A stretch of DNA of 64,000 nt, from assembly GCF_003852515.1 (NCBI RefSeq), contig NZ_QAJK01000029.1, positions 25,138-89,137 of the forward strand, written 5' to 3'. The notes beneath the pieces are model-generated. The model did no database searches. It was not told the DNA's origin and saw only the letters and a list, made by a program, of their open reading frames with translations. This document shows, piece by piece, positions 63,057 to 64,000 of this stretch. The translations under genes and the position numbers were made by a program. Each line of letters opens with the position of its first letter. The stretch's first letter is position 1. The DNA comes from Variovorax sp. KBW07. Its GTDB lineage: Bacteria > Pseudomonadota > Gammaproteobacteria > Burkholderiales > Burkholderiaceae_C.

Positions 63057-63842
63057 ATGAGCGAAGCTGTTGGCAGCAAAGAAGAAGTGAGCGCGCTCGC
63101 ACGCGGCTTGGCACTCCTCAAGATGATCGGCATGTCGGGTGGGCCGATGGGTAACCGGGAATTGGCCGACACGACGGGTATTCCCAAGGCCACGGTGTCG
63201 CGTCTCACGGCAACGCTGGTGGGCGCGGGCTATTTGCGGCAGTCGCAAGACAGCGAGCGTTTCAGCCTGGGGCCGGCGCTGCTGGACATGAGCAGCCGCT
63301 ACCTGCGGCATTTCGATCTGCGGACGGTGGCGCGCCCGCATCTGTCGGAGCTTTCGGAGTTCGCGGGCGCAAGTGTGCACATCGGGGTGTGCGACGAGCT
63401 GGACGTGCTGGTGATCGATTCGCTGCGGCCACGTTCGGCGGTGATCAGTTCGCGTATCGAGGTGGGCACGCGCATGGCGATCGTCACCTCGGCCGGCGGC
63501 CGGGCCTACCTTGCGGCCCTGCCCGCCGACGAGCAGGCAACGCTGCTGGACAAGATCCGCCTGGAGAGCGGCGAGAACTGGCCTTCGGTGGAGCCCCGGC
63601 TGATGGCCGGCCTCGAGGAATACGCCCGCGAGGGCTACTGCAGTTCGTTCGGCGAGTGGCATCCGCACATTCACGCCCTGGGCTTTGCGCTGGACGGTCC
63701 GCGCGGTGAACGCTATGCGGTGAGTTGTGGCGGGCCGGCCTACCTGCTGCCGAGGGAGGTGATGCTCACGCGCGTGGCGCCGCATCTGCTGGTCACTGCG
63801 AAGCGCATTGCTGCCGAGGTTGGTACGGGTAGCAACGGCTGA
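63057..63842 (+). CDS. IclR-family transcriptional regulator
   Basis: 261 residues. N-terminal winged helix in ALARGLALLKMIGMSGGPMGNRELADTTGIPKATVSRLTATLVGAGYLRQ, followed by the IclR effector domain with FDLRTVARPHLSELSEFAGASVHIGVCDELDVLVIDS and a C-terminal CGGPAYLLPREVM. Such proteins control catabolic genes; the target is probably to the right of the window. AAGG precedes the ATG. Confidence 0.92.
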   Translation: MSEAVGSKEEVSALARGLALLKMIGMSGGPMGNRELADTTGIPKATVSRLTATLVGAGYLRQSQDSERFSLGPALLDMSSRYLRHFDLRTVARPHLSELSEFAGASVHIGVCDELDVLVIDSLRPRSAVISSRIEVGTRMAIVTSAGGRAYLAALPADEQATLLDKIRLESGENWPSVEPRLMAGLEEYAREGYCSSFGEWHPHIHALGFALDGPRGERYAVSCGGPAYLLPREVMLTRVAPHLLVTAKRIAAEVGTGSNG

Positions 63843-63876
63843 CTGCAGGGCGGCTGCTGGGGCCGTTCAGGGCGCC

Positions 63877-63968
63877 GCTCACGCCGACGGTGTGCTCTGC
63901 TCCGCGAATGTCCCCCGCTTCGCTCCTCCTTTATTTCGCTGCGCAGAGCACACCATCCGCGTGAGCGT
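63877..63968. repeat. Long imperfect inverted repeat downstream of iclR-type gene
   Basis: 25-bp arms (63877-63901 and 63944-63968) match at 23 positions when one is reverse-complemented, with a 42-base centre that includes a Pyr-rich stretch. It looks like a dispersed REP/MITE-like intergenic element or a bidirectional terminator. Only one copy is in the window. The remainder to 64000 shows nothing further. Confidence 0.6.
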
Positions 63969-64000
63969 CATCAGAGTGGTCGTTGATCAGCGGTACACCA

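Overview
The window is GC-rich, gene-dense bacterial chromosome. Gene content (Bug-type solute receptor, PaaN-type aldehyde dehydrogenase, DUF6502/DUF5666 pair, Fec-type ECF sigma systems, tad locus, giant FHA-like exoprotein) points to a betaproteobacterium of the Burkholderiales, most like Comamonadaceae/Variovorax. That placement is inferred from gene families, not from a marker gene.

Layout. (1) 1-8714: a chaperone-usher fimbrial operon (end of the major pilin, chaperone, usher, three tandem two-domain adhesin-like paralogs that look poorer in GC), then an AT-rich palindrome-bearing region and an OmpR-type winged-helix regulator whose receiver domain lacks the phospho-accepting Asp. (2) 8818-14020, minus strand: a Fec-type operon (ECF sigma, FecR, TonB-dependent siderophore receptor with signalling domain) preceded by a 19-bp Fur-box-like palindrome, with a hotdog-fold gene at its end. 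(3) 14219-23396, plus strand: a tightly packed catabolic operon (lipocalin-like protein, PaaN-like aldehyde dehydrogenase, carotenoid/stilbene-type oxygenase, acyl-CoA ligase, alpha/beta hydrolase, Bug receptor, nitronate-monooxygenase-like protein) followed by an unusual tandem HxlR regulator. (4) 23420-28998: a lipoprotein, two LysR regulators, an exported isochorismatase-family hydrolase, a methyltransferase and an orphan LivM permease. (5) 29208-43781: a cell-surface-signalling cassette made of a receptor-like STN plus TonB-C-like protein without beta-barrel, an ECF sigma, a FecR anti-sigma and a 3810-residue FHA-like exoprotein, followed by another ECF sigma. The same two-part promoter-like element stands in front of both fecR and the exoprotein gene. 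(6) 43985-54906: a tad/Flp pilus locus with a divergent 48-residue Flp-like protein and two tandem Flp pilins, followed on the minus strand by a LuxR-type response regulator and a histidine kinase (54963-57390) that probably control it. (7) 57723-64000: an internally duplicated small protein, a DUF5666 lipoprotein coupled to a DUF6502 protein, an unknown protein, DusA and an IclR regulator.

The strongest candidate for a little-described system is region 5, a VreA/VreI/VreR-like signalling cassette that appears to drive a giant surface exoprotein. Secondary candidates are the catabolic operon in region 3 with its duplicated HxlR regulator, and the set of 17-bp 7-3-7 palindromes upstream of the pilus-linked kinase and its neighbour.
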